Positions 27,956 to 38,194 are shown, counted from the stretch's first letter. The stretch: DNA of 64,000 bases from CAWBOY01 sp963790585 (GCA_963790585.1 CAWBOY010000009.1:62001-126000), one strand, 5' to 3'. A program made the numbers and translations. Notes: generated by a model from the sequence alone, not told the origin.

Positions 27956-28042
27956 GGCCGTGGCCGGGGTCGGTACTCCGACCCCGGTTTAGCCCGAGCG
28001 ACTCCTGAGAACCGGGGTCGGAGTACCGACCCCGGCCACGGC
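27956..28042. repeat. Intergenic hairpin, family C copy 1
   Basis: Inverted repeat with arms around 'gccgtggccggggtcggtac' and the complement. It sits in the 391-base space between the esterase and glnN, which otherwise holds no supported gene. Other copies are at 32779, 39268 and 48399. Confidence 0.85.
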
Positions 28043-28288
28043 TTGCAAACCTCGTAAGCGAATTACTGACTCAGGACACCAGGAATAGTTTTTATAGACG
28101 GGGTGATGGGAATTGGCGAATGAGCGCGACGGCTCTTCCCGCGCGATGACACCTTCAACAGAGTTTCATACACTGTTTTGGATGTCGCCCCAAGGGCGGG
28201 CGCCGGAGCGACATCCTCTCTCCACATTTATTGTGGCGCCGGCCACTTTCGCCCTGGAGCAAAGGACCGCACGCGAGCACTGCAAATT

Positions 28289-30475
28289 ATGACAACTCCA
28301 AACATCCGCCAAGAGGCCATCGAGTCGATCGCTACGACCAAACACTCGCTGCAACGAGTGAATTTTAAAGAAACACATATTAAAGATCTGTTTGGTGAGT
28401 ACGTCTTCAACGAAGCTGTTCAACGCGAGCGGTTGCCCAAGCCCATCTTCAAGGCACTGCAAAAGACGATCAAGCAAGGCGCAGCGCTCGATCCGGCGAT
28501 CGCCGATGCCGTTGCGAGTGCCATGAAAGATTGGGCGATCGAAATGGGCGCGACCCATTTCACGCACCTGTTTCATCCGATGACGGGCCTGACAGCCGAG
28601 AAGCACGACAGCTTCATGCAGCCGTCCGACGATGGCTTGGCCATCCTCGAATTCAGCGGCAAAGAGCTGGTCCGCGGCGAGCCCGACGCATCGTCGTTCC
28701 CCTCCGGCGGCATCCGCGCCACCTTCGAGGCTCGTGGCTACACGGCCTGGGATCCGACCAGCCCGGCCTACATGCTCGAAAATCCCAACGGCGCTACGCT
28801 CGTCATCCCGACGGCCTTTCTCAGCTGGACCGGCGAGGCCCTCGACAAGAAGACGCCGCTGCTGCGGTCCATGCAAGCCCTGTCGCTCCAGGCGATTCGC
28901 ATCCTGAAGCTGTTCGGCAAGACGAACGTTCACAAGGTGTTTACCACCGTCGGCCCCGAGCAGGAATACTTCCTGATCGACAAGCATTTCTACTATCTGC
29001 GCCCGGATCTCCTCAACGCCGGCCGCACGCTCTTCGGCACGACCCCGCCCAAGGGCCAAGAGCTGGAAGACCAGTATTTCGGCGCCATTCCCGAGCGCGT
29101 GTTGGCGTGCATGGCCGACGCCGAGACGCAGCTGTTCAAGCTCGGCGTCCCGGTCAAAACGCGGCATAACGAAGTCGCGCCGTCGCAATACGAAATCGCG
29201 CCGATCTTTGAAGACAGCAACCTGGCGACCGATCACCAGATGTTGACGATGGAAATCATTCGGCGCACGGCGGATAGCTATGGTCTCGCCTGCTTGTTCC
29301 ACGAGAAACCGTTCGCGGGCATCAACGGCTCGGGCAAGCACAACAACTGGTCGATGTCCACCGACACCGGCGAGAACCTGCTTAACCCCGGCGACACGCC
29401 GCACGACAACGCGCAGTTCCTCGTCTTCTGCGTGGCCGTCATCCGCGCGGTGGCCAAGTATCCCGAGCTTCTCCGTGTCGCCGTCAGCGGCGCCAACAAC
29501 GATCATCGTCTCGGAGCCAACGAAGCGCCGCCGGCGATCATCTCGATCTTCCTCGGCGAGCAGCTTCAGGACGTCATCGATCAGCTGGAGCAAGGAGCCG
29601 CCAAGTCGACGAAGCAGGGCGGTTTCATGGAGTTGGGCGTTTCGGTCCTGCCCAAGCTGCCGCGCGACGCTGGCGATCGCAACCGCACCAGCCCGTTCGC
29701 CTTCACGGGCAACAAGTTCGAGTTCCGCGCCGTTGGCGCGTCGCAGTCGGTCGCCGGTCCCAATACGGTCTTGAACACGATCGTCGCCGAATCGCTCGAC
29801 TTCATTGCCACCAGCCTGGAGAAGTCGGTCGCGGGCGGCCAGGACCTGCTCAAGGCGATTCAGGCACTCTTACCCGGCATCATTAAGGAGAGTAAAAAGG
29901 TCTTGTTCATCGGCGATGGCTATTCCGCTGAGTGGCATAAGGAAGCCGAGGCACGCGGCCTGCCCAATCTCCGCAACACCGTTGATGCCCTGCCCGTTAT
30001 CGTCCGCAAGGACACGATCGAGCTTTTCGGCAAGTACAAGGTCTACAGCGAGCGCGAGCTACAGAGCCGCTTGACGATCTTCGCTGAGCATTATGTCAAG
30101 ACGGTCAATGTCGAAGGCCGACTGACATCGTACATGGCGCGGACGATGATTCTGCCCGCTGCCATGCGCTATCAGACGATCGTGGCCGGGGCGATCGCGG
30201 CGACGAAGGCAGCCGGGGTAGAGACGCCGTCCCAGGTCGATCTGCTCAAGACGCTGTCGACCGTGATTGGCGACTTCCAGAAAGCGACTACCGCACTGGA
30301 TCAGGCTCTCAACCACCATGCCGAAGGCGAGCCGATGGCCCACGCCAAAAACTCGCGCGATGCCATCCTGCCCGCGATGGTCGCCGTCCGAACGCTGGGC
30401 GACAAGCTGGAGACCCTCGTTGCCGACGACCTTTGGCCGCTGCCCACGTATCGGGAGATGTTGTTTATTAAGTGA
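28289..30475 (+). CDS. glnN: Glutamine synthetase type III
   Basis: A 728-residue enzyme, the usual length of GSIII, starting at 28289 ('MTTPNIRQEAIESIATTKHS'). It makes glutamine from glutamate, ammonia and ATP. Diagnostic segments include 'THFTHLFHPMTGLTAEKHDS', 'IPTAFLSWTGEALDKKTPL', 'VGPEQEYFLIDKHFYYLRP' (metal-binding E), 'KTRHNEVAPSQYEIAPIFE', 'FAGINGSGKHNNWSMSTDTG' and 'NRTSPFAFTGNKFEFRAVG'. The frame is intact. No PII or other nitrogen gene is adjacent. Upstream in-frame codons to 28178 carry no ribosome site and look non-coding. Confidence 0.97.
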   Translation: MTTPNIRQEAIESIATTKHSLQRVNFKETHIKDLFGEYVFNEAVQRERLPKPIFKALQKTIKQGAALDPAIADAVASAMKDWAIEMGATHFTHLFHPMTGLTAEKHDSFMQPSDDGLAILEFSGKELVRGEPDASSFPSGGIRATFEARGYTAWDPTSPAYMLENPNGATLVIPTAFLSWTGEALDKKTPLLRSMQALSLQAIRILKLFGKTNVHKVFTTVGPEQEYFLIDKHFYYLRPDLLNAGRTLFGTTPPKGQELEDQYFGAIPERVLACMADAETQLFKLGVPVKTRHNEVAPSQYEIAPIFEDSNLATDHQMLTMEIIRRTADSYGLACLFHEKPFAGINGSGKHNNWSMSTDTGENLLNPGDTPHDNAQFLVFCVAVIRAVAKYPELLRVAVSGANNDHRLGANEAPPAIISIFLGEQLQDVIDQLEQGAAKSTKQGGFMELGVSVLPKLPRDAGDRNRTSPFAFTGNKFEFRAVGASQSVAGPNTVLNTIVAESLDFIATSLEKSVAGGQDLLKAIQALLPGIIKESKKVLFIGDGYSAEWHKEAEARGLPNLRNTVDALPVIVRKDTIELFGKYKVYSERELQSRLTIFAEHYVKTVNVEGRLTSYMARTMILPAAMRYQTIVAGAIAATKAAGVETPSQVDLLKTLSTVIGDFQKATTALDQALNHHAEGEPMAHAKNSRDAILPAMVAVRTLGDKLETLVADDLWPLPTYREMLFIK

Positions 30476-30482
30476 TGGTATT

Positions 30483-30565
30483 ACCGAGCCTGAAGCGTAA
30501 GCGAAGAGCATTTGTATTTGCATTTTGAAATACAAAATGCTCTTCGCTTACGCTTCAGGCTCGGT
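30483..30565. repeat. Intergenic hairpin, family A copy 3
   Basis: Perfect arms 'ccgagcctgaagcgtaagcg' onward and their complement, starting 8 bases after the glnN stop codon and ending 43 bases before the GT2 start. It is likely to separate the two transcripts. Confidence 0.85.
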
Positions 30566-30607
30566 TAGTCGTCGCATTTCGCATATCGCAACAAGGATTG
30601 TCGCGCC

Positions 30608-31576
30608 ATGATCTCCGTCATCATCCCCGCGTATAACGAAAGCGAGGGGATGGCCCTGCTCCATGAACGTCTGTCGGGCTGCGCTAACAGCTGGGGCGAG
30701 GAGTACGAGATCATTCTCGTCGATGACGGCAGCAAGGATGGGACCTTCGAGCAAGCGGAAGCGATCGCCAAGAACGATCCGCGCTGGAAGGTCCTATCTC
30801 TCTCGCGCAATTTTGGCCAACAACCAGCCGTGACGGCCGGGCTGGAACACGCCCGGGGCGAAATCGTCGCCATTCTCGACGCCGACTTGCAGGACCCGCC
30901 CGAAGAGCTGCCGCGCTTCTTTCAGAAATGCCGCGAAGGCTACGACGTCGTCTACGGCATCCGCACCAAGCGCAAGGAAAACTACGCCAAACGCTTGACC
31001 TATTGGCTCTACTATCGCCTCCTGGCGGCGCTCTCGAACATCGACATTCCCCTCGACTCCGGCGATTTCTGCGTGTTGAGCCGCCGCGCGCTCGACGCGC
31101 TCAACGCTCTGCCGGAGCGCAGCCGTTTCATTCGCGGCCTGCGCGCCTGGCTCGGCTTTCGCCAAACCGGCGTGGCCTACGAGCGCCATGCCCGCGTCGC
31201 GGGCCAACCGAAATACACGTTTCGCAAGTTGCTCAATCTCGGAATGGACGGGATCATCAATTTCTCGTCGCGGCCCTTGCGCCGCATCATGTACCTCGGC
31301 ATGTGGCTCGGCTTTTTGTCTCTGATCGCCGGCGTGACGGTGATCGTCCAGTACATCACCCAATGGAAGATTCTCGGCTACAACCCGCGCGACCAGCTCG
31401 GCTGGACGTCGTTGATATTGGCGATCTTGTTTCTCTCCAGCATTCAATTGTTTTGTTTGGGTATTATCGGTGAATATATCGGGCGCATTTTTGAGGAGAT
31501 CAAGCGCCGGCCGGTCTATGTCGTGAAGCGGTCGGTGAATGTCGAGGTACGGACGCCGGCCGAGCCTGAAGCGTGA
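30608..31576 (+). CDS. Family 2 glycosyltransferase, DPM1/GtrB-like, membrane
   Basis: A 322-residue enzyme with GT-A fold: 'ISVIIPAYNESEGMALLHE', 'YEIILVDDGSKDGTFEQAE', 'ILDADLQDPPEELPRFFQK' (DxD metal site) and 'DFCVLSRRALDALNAL'. Two C-terminal transmembrane helices follow ('IMYLGMWLGFLSLIAGVTVI' and 'SLILAILFLSSIQLFCLGII'). The layout fits enzymes that load a sugar onto polyprenyl phosphate at the inner membrane face. The last residues 'AEPEA' and the TGA stop at 31574 are encoded by the left arm of a family A hairpin, so the original C-terminus may have been replaced. Confidence 0.92.
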   Translation: MISVIIPAYNESEGMALLHERLSGCANSWGEEYEIILVDDGSKDGTFEQAEAIAKNDPRWKVLSLSRNFGQQPAVTAGLEHARGEIVAILDADLQDPPEELPRFFQKCREGYDVVYGIRTKRKENYAKRLTYWLYYRLLAALSNIDIPLDSGDFCVLSRRALDALNALPERSRFIRGLRAWLGFRQTGVAYERHARVAGQPKYTFRKLLNLGMDGIINFSSRPLRRIMYLGMWLGFLSLIAGVTVIVQYITQWKILGYNPRDQLGWTSLILAILFLSSIQLFCLGIIGEYIGRIFEEIKRRPVYVVKRSVNVEVRTPAEPEA

Positions 31577-31637
31577 CCGAAGGGTATTTTGGATTTTGAA
31601 ATACGAATGCCCTTCGCTGACGCTTCAGGCTCGGTCA
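31559..31637. repeat. Intergenic hairpin, family A copy 4, overlapping a CDS end
   Basis: Arms 'ccgagcctgaagcgtgaccg' and a slightly diverged complement. The first 17 bases lie inside the GT2 gene and provide its stop codon. Confidence 0.8.
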
Positions 31638-31756
31638 TGCAAGCGCGCAAGCATGCTTTCCTTTTGCGTTCCTTGGGCGTACCATAAACCCGGTAGGGGT
31701 GGGTTGGCATCGTGGTCCAACCTTTTGTGGATACCCTTGGGTAAAAGGAGTTTCAG

Positions 31757-32083
31757 ATGCGCAGCTTGAAAGTGTTCGCTCTGGCTACGTTGGCCCTGGT
31801 GGGCCTGTCGATCGCCTCGGCAGATGCAGGCATCTTCATTGGCGTCGGTGGCGGCGGCTATGGTCGGCCGTATTATCGCCCCGCGTATCGGCCGTACTAC
31901 GGCGGCACTCGCGTCGTCGTCGGCGTGTCGCCTTCGGTCTACGTCGGCCCGGCTCCTGTTTATTATCAACCAGCACCCGTCTATTACACTCCGGCCCCGA
32001 CGACTGTCATCCAGACGGCTCCGGCGCCAATCCAGTACGCACCGCCGCCAGTCGCGACGGTTCCGCCGCGTCCAGGCAACTAA
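31757..32083 (+). CDS. Small secreted Tyr/Pro-rich protein
   Basis: A 108-residue protein with signal peptide 'VFALATLALVGLSIASADAG', then glycine, tyrosine and proline repeats ('GGYGRPYYRPAYRPYYGG', 'VYYQPAPVYYTPAPTT'). AAAAGGAG precedes the start. Such low-complexity secreted proteins are common in planctomycetes and may belong to the cell envelope or matrix; no function is established. A strong terminator follows, which supports a well expressed single-gene unit. Confidence 0.8.
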   Translation: MRSLKVFALATLALVGLSIASADAGIFIGVGGGGYGRPYYRPAYRPYYGGTRVVVGVSPSVYVGPAPVYYQPAPVYYTPAPTTVIQTAPAPIQYAPPPVATVPPRPGN

Positions 32084-32110
32084 TGTTTCAATGAATCTTA
32101 CTTGTTCGAC

Positions 32111-32139
32111 GAAGCCCGGAGCGACTCTCCGGGCTTCTT
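32111..32139 (+). terminator. Rho-independent-like terminator
   Basis: Perfect 11-base arms 'gaagcccggag' and 'ctccgggcttc' around CGACT, 28 bases after the secreted protein gene, followed by a short T-rich stretch. Confidence 0.75.
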
Positions 32140-32142
32140 GCG

Positions 32143-32722
32143 TTAGACAGGTTCAGGCACCGATTCGGCCCGTTTTCGCAAGCGTTGCATCAGCTCGGCG
32201 CATACCGAGCCATTGACGATGCCGCCGAATTGCCCTTCTTCGCTTGCTTGGTTTTCAAAATGATTCCACCAGTGCGGCCCTTCGCGGCAGAGCGTCACGG
32301 CGGCGCCGACGGGCCAATAAAAAAGGCTCAGCCAGCGTGCTTGCCAGGTGTGGCCGCACTCATGTGCCAAGACTTCGCTCGACCGGGCGAATAGTGCTGT
32401 CGGCCCGCCCGCTGCCACGCGCCGCTCCATGTCGCCAATACGCCCGCCGAGAACTTCTACGGGCCGAGCGCGACGCCGGCTCGTCGACTTGCTCGCGCAA
32501 CACTTCTTCCGCGAAATCCCAGCCGACGGCGACGATGGAAGATGTCCAGGTAATGCAGGTGCCACGAAAGAGAAAGGAGGGCCAACGGCTGGTCATGTCG
32601 CGCCGATGCGTGGCGAAGACATCGACGACGCGCCATTCCTTTTCGCGCCGCCTTGCCGTAGACGCGAAAACAGGGGCGCCGCCCAGCCAGCGCAGCCACG
32701 CCGTCGCCAGTCTCTGGAACAT
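32143..32722 (-). pseudogene. HECGH-motif putative metal-binding protein (one frameshift)
   Basis: The start at 32722 reads 'MFQRLATAWLRWLGGAPVF'. The frame changes near 32465 and the rest runs 'VEVLGGRIGDMERRVAAGG', then 'SSEVLAHECGHTWQARWLSL', with stop at 32143. HECGH matches the zinc-binding HExxH of metallopeptidases, followed by a hydrophobic segment 'LFYWPVGAAVTLC' and an acidic region 'HWWNHFENQASEEGQFGG', where a third zinc ligand (E of ENQAxE) may sit, as in eCIS core or DUF4157-like proteins. It is probably a zinc-dependent or structural metal protein. No clear partner is nearby. Confidence 0.65.
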
Positions 32723-32778
32723 AGGGGCACCGCGTCAGAAACGTTGCTTGACGGAGATGAGTTTATTATACGGAGATA

Positions 32779-32905
32779 GCCGTGGCCGGGGTCGGTACTC
32801 CGACCCCGGTGTAGCATTTGCGATTTCAGAGAACCGGGGTCGGAGTACCGACCCCGGCCACGGCTCAATCGTGTTTGAAATACGCGGCAAGATGCCGCGT
32901 CTACT
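32779..32905. repeat. Hairpin family C copy 2 followed by a family B half
   Basis: Family C arms at 32779-32864 ('gccgtggccggggtcggtac' and its complement). Directly after them, at 32881-32904, comes one self-complementary family B arm ('acgcggcaagatgccgcgt'). Confidence 0.8.
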
Positions 32906-33697
32906 TTACTGAATCCGTCGTTGATCCGAGCGCCGCTTCGACGGGGCAAAGTGCGGCCGCGGCAAGGTCGAGGGGCCGTCTTGACGTGTGCCGGTCGGCA
33001 GCGACTTTTCAATCTCGGCACGTAGGAACGGCAGTAAGATCGCGTCGTCGTCGCACTCGGGGCCGGCTTCCGGGCGATGGCGCTGCACTTCTTGACGCTG
33101 CCGCAGTTGGTGGAATTGATATTCGTTCCATAACTTGCGGAAGCGGGCGTCGCGCGAGTTGCGGAAGAGAGCGGCCTTCAAGAGTTTCCGTGCTTCGTCG
33201 GCCATGCCAGCCAGGCGCAGGCCTTTGACCGCGCGCGTGACGACCTCGATCTCGTCCGGCGCCAATTCGACGGCCTGCCGTAGTTGGCTCACGCCCTCTT
33301 CGATCTGGTCGCGGCGGATCTGGAGCATGCCGCATTCGACCAGGCAGCGCGGCTGAGTCGGATCGAGTTCGATCGACTGTTGAAAATGCTCGAGCGCACG
33401 ATCGAAATCGCCGCGATCCTCAGCGAGGGCGGCGGTAGCCATCAGGTAATGCGTGCGTGCGTTGTCCGGTTTGTAACGCAAAAGGATGGTCAGATGGCGG
33501 CGGGCTTTTTGAAAACGACGGCGTTTGAGATAAATCTCGGCCAGTCGGCCATGAATGGCGATCGCCTGTGCCGCCGGCAGCTTGCGCATCCCGGCCAGCG
33601 AGGTCAGCACGCGCACGGCATCGCGCACGCGGCCTGCATCTTGATAGCGCTGACCCAGGGTCAGCAATTCATCGACGAAATTAAGTGAAGTAGACAT
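32906..33697 (-). CDS. Tetratricopeptide repeat protein
   Basis: A 263-residue cytoplasmic protein made of TPR helices: 'ELLTLGQRYQDAGRVRDAVR', 'GRLAEIYLKRRRFQKARRHL', 'THYLMATAALAEDRGDFDRA' with 'LEHFQQSIELDPTQPRCLV', and 'GVSQLRQAVELAPDEIEVVT'. A basic, low-complexity tail follows. TPR arrays form scaffolds for protein contacts. The start at 33697 was chosen over 33751 because 'MSTSLNFVDELLTLGQRYQD' begins the first repeat. It is divergent from the PNP gene. Partners unknown. Confidence 0.82.
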   Translation of the reverse strand: MSTSLNFVDELLTLGQRYQDAGRVRDAVRVLTSLAGMRKLPAAQAIAIHGRLAEIYLKRRRFQKARRHLTILLRYKPDNARTHYLMATAALAEDRGDFDRALEHFQQSIELDPTQPRCLVECGMLQIRRDQIEEGVSQLRQAVELAPDEIEVVTRAVKGLRLAGMADEARKLLKAALFRNSRDARFRKLWNEYQFHQLRQRQEVQRHRPEAGPECDDDAILLPFLRAEIEKSLPTGTRQDGPSTLPRPHFAPSKRRSDQRRIQ

Positions 33698-33874
33698 AAG
33701 AAATGCTGCCTCCATGCAGCTCGCATCGCGGTCCATCGCTTCGCGGAGCAAGGACTATAATACCGTCACGTCGATTGCGAGCAAGATGATATACAGCCTT
33801 ATAAAAGATGGTAAATGGGCCGATCTGGCTGTAAATGCTTACGCAGCTGCAAAATAGGCTCTCGGAGAATTTTT

Positions 33875-34684
33875 ATGACAGCGTCGCCGCGCTACTCCGC
33901 TCTCGTCGGCGCCTGTCGGCTAGCGCCTCCGCAACTCGCCATCGTGCTTGGTTCGGGGCTTGGCGAGCTTGCGCAGCGGCTGCAGCCTATTCAGAGCGTC
34001 CCATTCGCCGAGATTCCCGGTCTTCCGGCGACCTCGATTCATGGTCACAAGGGCGTCGTCACGCTCGGGACCTGGGTCGGCCAGCGCGTCCTTCTTTTCG
34101 AGGGTCGGCTGCATTATTACGAGGGCCATCCGTGGGAGGTCGTCACGCGGCCTTTGCGCCGCCGCCGAGCTGGGGCGCGCGTCGCCCTGCTAACCAACGC
34201 CGCCGGCGGCATCGCCGAGCCGTTGGGGCCCGGAACGCTCATGGCCATTCGCGATCAGATCGAATGGAACCGGCCCAATTGGTGGCGTCACGCCGGCCCC
34301 GGCGGGCTGGGTGGAGCGCGGTCGTCGCCTTATTCCCCAAGATTGTTGGGCCTGCTCCAAGACTCCGCGCAGGCGCATGGTGTGACGCTCCATCAAGGCG
34401 TCTACCTTGCCGTGACTGGGCCGTCGTATGAAACGCCCGCCGAGATTCGGGCGATGCGTGCCTACGGAGCTGATGCCGTCGGCATGTCCACGGCCCGCGA
34501 GATTCTGGCCGCGAATGATGCCGGCATGGAGTGCGCCGCGATCTCGTGCATCACCAACCGCGCGGCGGGACTGCACGAGGGGCCATTGAATCATCAGGAT
34601 GTGCTCGAGACCGCGAAGACATTGACGACGCAGTTGACGCGCCTGATCGAGGGGTTCTTGGCGAAGGCGAGCGGCGCGGCGTAA
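33875..34684 (+). CDS. Purine nucleoside phosphorylase (type I trimeric)
   Basis: A 269-residue enzyme that splits purine nucleosides with phosphate in the salvage pathway. Start at 33875. Motifs of the PNP/MTAP family: 'LAIVLGSGLGELAQRLQP', 'PATSIHGHKGVVTLGTWVGQ', 'FEGRLHYYEGHPWEVVTRPL' (phosphate and ribose site), 'VALLTNAAGGIAEPLGPGT' and 'GPSYETPAEIRAMRAYGAD' then 'GMSTAREILAAND'. An N is present in 'ISCITNRAAGL', typical of the inosine/guanosine-specific enzymes. It complements purE/purK encoded elsewhere in the window. Confidence 0.93.
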   Translation: MTASPRYSALVGACRLAPPQLAIVLGSGLGELAQRLQPIQSVPFAEIPGLPATSIHGHKGVVTLGTWVGQRVLLFEGRLHYYEGHPWEVVTRPLRRRRAGARVALLTNAAGGIAEPLGPGTLMAIRDQIEWNRPNWWRHAGPGGLGGARSSPYSPRLLGLLQDSAQAHGVTLHQGVYLAVTGPSYETPAEIRAMRAYGADAVGMSTAREILAANDAGMECAAISCITNRAAGLHEGPLNHQDVLETAKTLTTQLTRLIEGFLAKASGAA

Positions 34685-35064
34685 GCCTGAGGTTTTACCC
34701 GCGAATTTGGGCCGGACGTGCTGCTCAGCCCCCACATAGGATCGGCGAGAACTCACTCATGTCGATCAGCAGTGACCACCGTTGTGGCCGAGGGGATGGT
34801 GTCGATTTGGATACTTTAGAGAGTGCATTTTAGATCGAAGTAGACCGCCTTGTGCCAACCTAGTGCGCCGTCCAGACTAACTTTACGGGTGGCACAGACA
34901 TTCCTGTCTGTGCTGGAACCGGCGAATGTGCCTTTAGCTGCACAGACAGGAATGTCTGTGCCACCCGTAAATTTAGCCTAGACGAGGCACCAGCCGCCAA
35001 TGTGCGACTGTGTTGAACCTATACGCTTGTTAGGGAGAGACTCGCCAATCCGTCCCCTTTCCTC
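34685..35064. repeat. Intergenic region with hairpin family D copy 1
   Basis: No gene is supported. At 34858-34990 lies an inverted repeat with inner arms 'gggtggcacagacattcctg' and the complement, and outer arms 'tagtgcgccgtcc...' partly kept. A second copy is at 45439-45570. Confidence 0.8.
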
Positions 35065-37640
35065 TCAATAGGGCAGCCGCTTCAAGGCCGCACGCGCTTC
35101 GACGGTCAACCGGGCATTGGGAGCGCCGGCGGCGAGTTCGCGCAACAGCTTACGGGCAGTCGGCGTGCCGAGCCATTCGAGAACCGCAATCGCTCGGTCG
35201 TGCTGGCGGTCGAGGGTGGAGTTGCCGTTGTAGCTAATCAGGATCTTTTCCAGGCGACGGCGCGTTTCCGCGCTTTCCTCACGGTCCTTTGCCTTCATGA
35301 GGAGGTCGGCAGCTCCGGCTCCTAGTTGTGCAAGTGCTTTTTCTGCTTTCTCACGGTCGGCGAAAGTCTCGCTATCAAGTTGGGCGATCAACTTGGCCAC
35401 TTGATTTGCATCACTGGATTGGATGGGATGAACTCGTTCCTTCAACAACTCCACTGTGGATTCGGGAACATCAATCATTTGACCCATTGCTTTGTAGGCA
35501 TCCTCGGCCTTGCCGCCGAGTGCGGTCCACCATTCATCGCGCACGCTGGCGGAGGGTGCCTCCACTTTCGTTGGTGCCTGAATTTTTGGAGTTTCCCAGA
35601 TCAGGATACTGTGGTCCCGGCCACCAATGGCAAGATGTTTTCCATCCGAACTGAAGGCGAGAGAACTGGGGAGCACTGGAAGCGTGCTGATTTTCTTGCC
35701 GGTGACTACGTCCCAGACATCGACTCCGGAAACGTGGCCCTTTAGGTAGCTTGAAAGTTTGCTCATTTTGCCGGACGCCAAAATGCGTGCATCGGGGCTG
35801 AAGGCCAATACGTCGGTAAGCGTCGGTGCAAATGTTTGGATCGGTTCGCCGGTAGTCCGCTCCCAGAGCCGTAGCTTGCCAGCGCCGAATGTCGAGCGAT
35901 CAAGTGGATCATTGTCACCTATCTGGCTCGAAATAATCGTCCGGCTATCCGGCGAAATGATCGCTCCGTCGCAGCGGGCAAATCTACCAAATTTTTTGTC
36001 CAGTGAAATGGAGACGCCCGAGACCTTTTTGGCCGGGTTCCACACCTGCAAACGGTCCCGCGTACTGCCCCCCTCAGGATTCTCTGATTCTCTAATCAGA
36101 GCCAAAGAACCACCCTGTCCGAATGCCATTACCGTCCCCTTATCCGTTTTAAGGCGAACGACCTCCTTACCGGTTGCAATCTCCCAGGCCAGTAGGTCGC
36201 ATTCATCGCCACCAGCGAACAATTGTGTACCGTCCTGCGAAAAGGCCAAGGCTTTGATCTCCCTAGCTGAGAGAGGGAATTCACGAGAAACCTTGCCGTC
36301 GGCAACGTTGGTCAATCGTATCGCTCCTAAACTACTAGCCGATGCGATTAGCTTGCCGTCGGGGGCAACGGCGATCGCTGTGACCTCCTCTTCATGAATG
36401 GTCAGGATTCGGAGATGCTCGCCGGTGGCGGCGTTCCACAAACGAACTGTCTTGTCGTTACTGCACGACGCCAGCAACTTGTTGCCAGGTAAATACGCAA
36501 TACAAGATATGGTGCCTTCATGCCCGATTGGTCGATCAACGCGCTTGCCCGTAGCGGTATTTCAGACGACAACTAATCGTGCGGAGGTTAGTCCCCCGGC
36601 GACGCCTGCGAGGGTGGCGCCGTCCTTTGACATTCCGAGTAGGTAATAATCGCGATTTGGTGTTGTGACTCGTTCAAAGTCACGAATTTTCTTTCCGGTG
36701 GTGGTATTCCAAACGCTACCCGGCAGTCTTCATCGATAGTACAAAGTGCGGCACCGTCTGGAGTGAAATGAAAGTTAAAGGACTTCACTGGAATAACACA
36801 TCGCTCCGCTCCGGTCGGCAAGTGGCGAATCGAAATGTTTACTCCGTCCTTACTTGATATAGCAACGGTTTCGCCGTCCCGATTGAACGTGACCTGCTGC
36901 CTGGCGACTGTGGTTTCGCCCAAGATCTTTCGCTTATCGATGTCGATACTTATTACCGCGCAATCGGAGTCCGAACTGAAACTCATCCCCCCTTGACCGT
37001 CGAGAGTCGGTATGATGGAAAAGAGGAGTAGTCGCTTGCCGTCTTTGCTGAATGACAAGTCGTAACTATGCGCACCTCGGCCTGGTAACTTGGCCACCTC
37101 CTTGCCCGTATTCATTTCATAAACGAAGACTGGAGCATCCTTGACGAAGTTACTTGGCTGATGAGCCACGAAATTGCGGTCGGGCGAGATGGCAACGTGG
37201 GACTGGCCATGGTTACTAAACTGCATCGACTTGACCAGCTTGCCAGTGATCGCGTCAAATATCTTGACGCCGGACATATCGGTGATGGTCAGATTATTCG
37301 CATCAAGAGACAAACTCGTCTCAAAGTCTTGATCAATGTCTGTCAAATTTAGCTTGCGAATGATTTTGCCAGTAGAGGCACTCATGAACTCAATTTGGAT
37401 GCCCTTTCTTTGTCTAAAACGGTCGGCGGCAACTAAGACGATGGTTGTCCCGTCCGAAGAAAGCGCCCTCGGATAAAGACCATCGGGGGCAGTGAACCGC
37501 GTCGTTCCAAGGCGGGCGACGGCACCATCTGGCAGAGGGTCGCCGTTGAAATCGAGCCGCGGGGTTTTCTCAGGTTGCGCTGCGGCGTCGTTGACCGCGA
37601 CCACAAGCGCGAGCAGCATCATAGCGGGTACGAATCGCAT
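35065..37640 (-). pseudogene. Secreted WD40 protein with HEAT-like tail (frameshift plus in-frame stop)
   Basis: A signal peptide 'FVPAMMLLALVVAVNDAAA' is followed by many WD40 blades ('SLSLDANNLTITDMSGVKIF', 'LSFSKDGKRLLLFS', 'LASCSNDKTVRLWNAATGEH', 'AIAVAPDGKLIASASSLGAI', 'HLAIGGRDHSILIWETPK'). The C-terminal 150 residues ('LIAQLDSETFADREKAEKAL', 'ETRRRLEKILISYNG') match the HEAT-like tail common in planctomycetal WD40 proteins. The frame changes near 36710. Near 36560 a TGA replaces the expected blade-closing tryptophan codon ('VVV*NTATGK'). Upstream and downstream parts clearly form one gene. It is likely a propeller scaffold outside the cytoplasm. Confidence 0.82.
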
Positions 37641-37937
37641 GGCAGATTCCTCCTGGTGAGTACAAAAGTCTACCAGAGGGACCGACTGCCTCGCAATCTT
37701 CTACTCCCTGAATTCCGTAAGTGGGATCGCTAGAATTAGATGGGGCCGACAGCGGGTCGCAAGATCGCAACGGACGGGCGACAAATAGAAACGACGTGAC
37801 CGATGGCTAATGACTTGAAAGCATCCCGCATGCGGCGAATGATTTGGTGAGGCCGTTTCTAAACGGATTCGGGTGCTCAGTCGCGAGAGTTCTGTGTGTG
37901 TCGCGCGCAATGCAATCCATTTACAGGCTATCTGGAA

Positions 37938-38055
37938 AGTTGGGTGCCATGCCCACACAAGCGTGGGTATGAAGGGCAAATGCCTTCTGATTATGCGTGA
38001 TTGCTAGGGAAACATTTGAGTGCGTCCATGCCCACGCAAGCGTAGGCATGGCACC
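37938..38055. repeat. Inverted repeat in an untranslated space
   Basis: Arms 'gggtgccatgcccacacaag' and the complement (to 38055) lie in the 554-base gap between the WD40 gene and tRNA-Glu. The rest of the gap holds no supported gene. Confidence 0.7.
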
Positions 38056-38107
38056 CGGCGACTCGTTGTTGTTGCCATCGGGATTTAGATGAGTTACGCG
38101 GACCCAG

Positions 38108-38164
38108 AAATGACACAATCGCGTAAGGCCTTGGAAGATAAGGACCTTACGCGATTGCTGTCAT
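38108..38164. terminator. Strong hairpin downstream of tRNA-Glu
   Basis: Arms 'aatcgcgtaagg' and 'ccttacgcgatt' surround a loop containing a second 4-base stem. It lies 31 bases beyond the tRNA 3' end (the tRNA is on the minus strand) and is likely its transcription terminator. Confidence 0.6.
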
Positions 38165-38194
38165 TGTCTGGCAATACTGGACAAGAGTATACCA

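Noticed and set aside
28166..29593. 475-codon minus-strand frame opposite glutamine synthetase
   Set aside because: A GC-rich shadow of glnN without any domain-like sequence or ribosome site.
36540..36570. TGA read as tryptophan (alternative genetic code)
   Set aside because: Many genes in the window end with TGA at the expected place, so TGA is a normal stop here.
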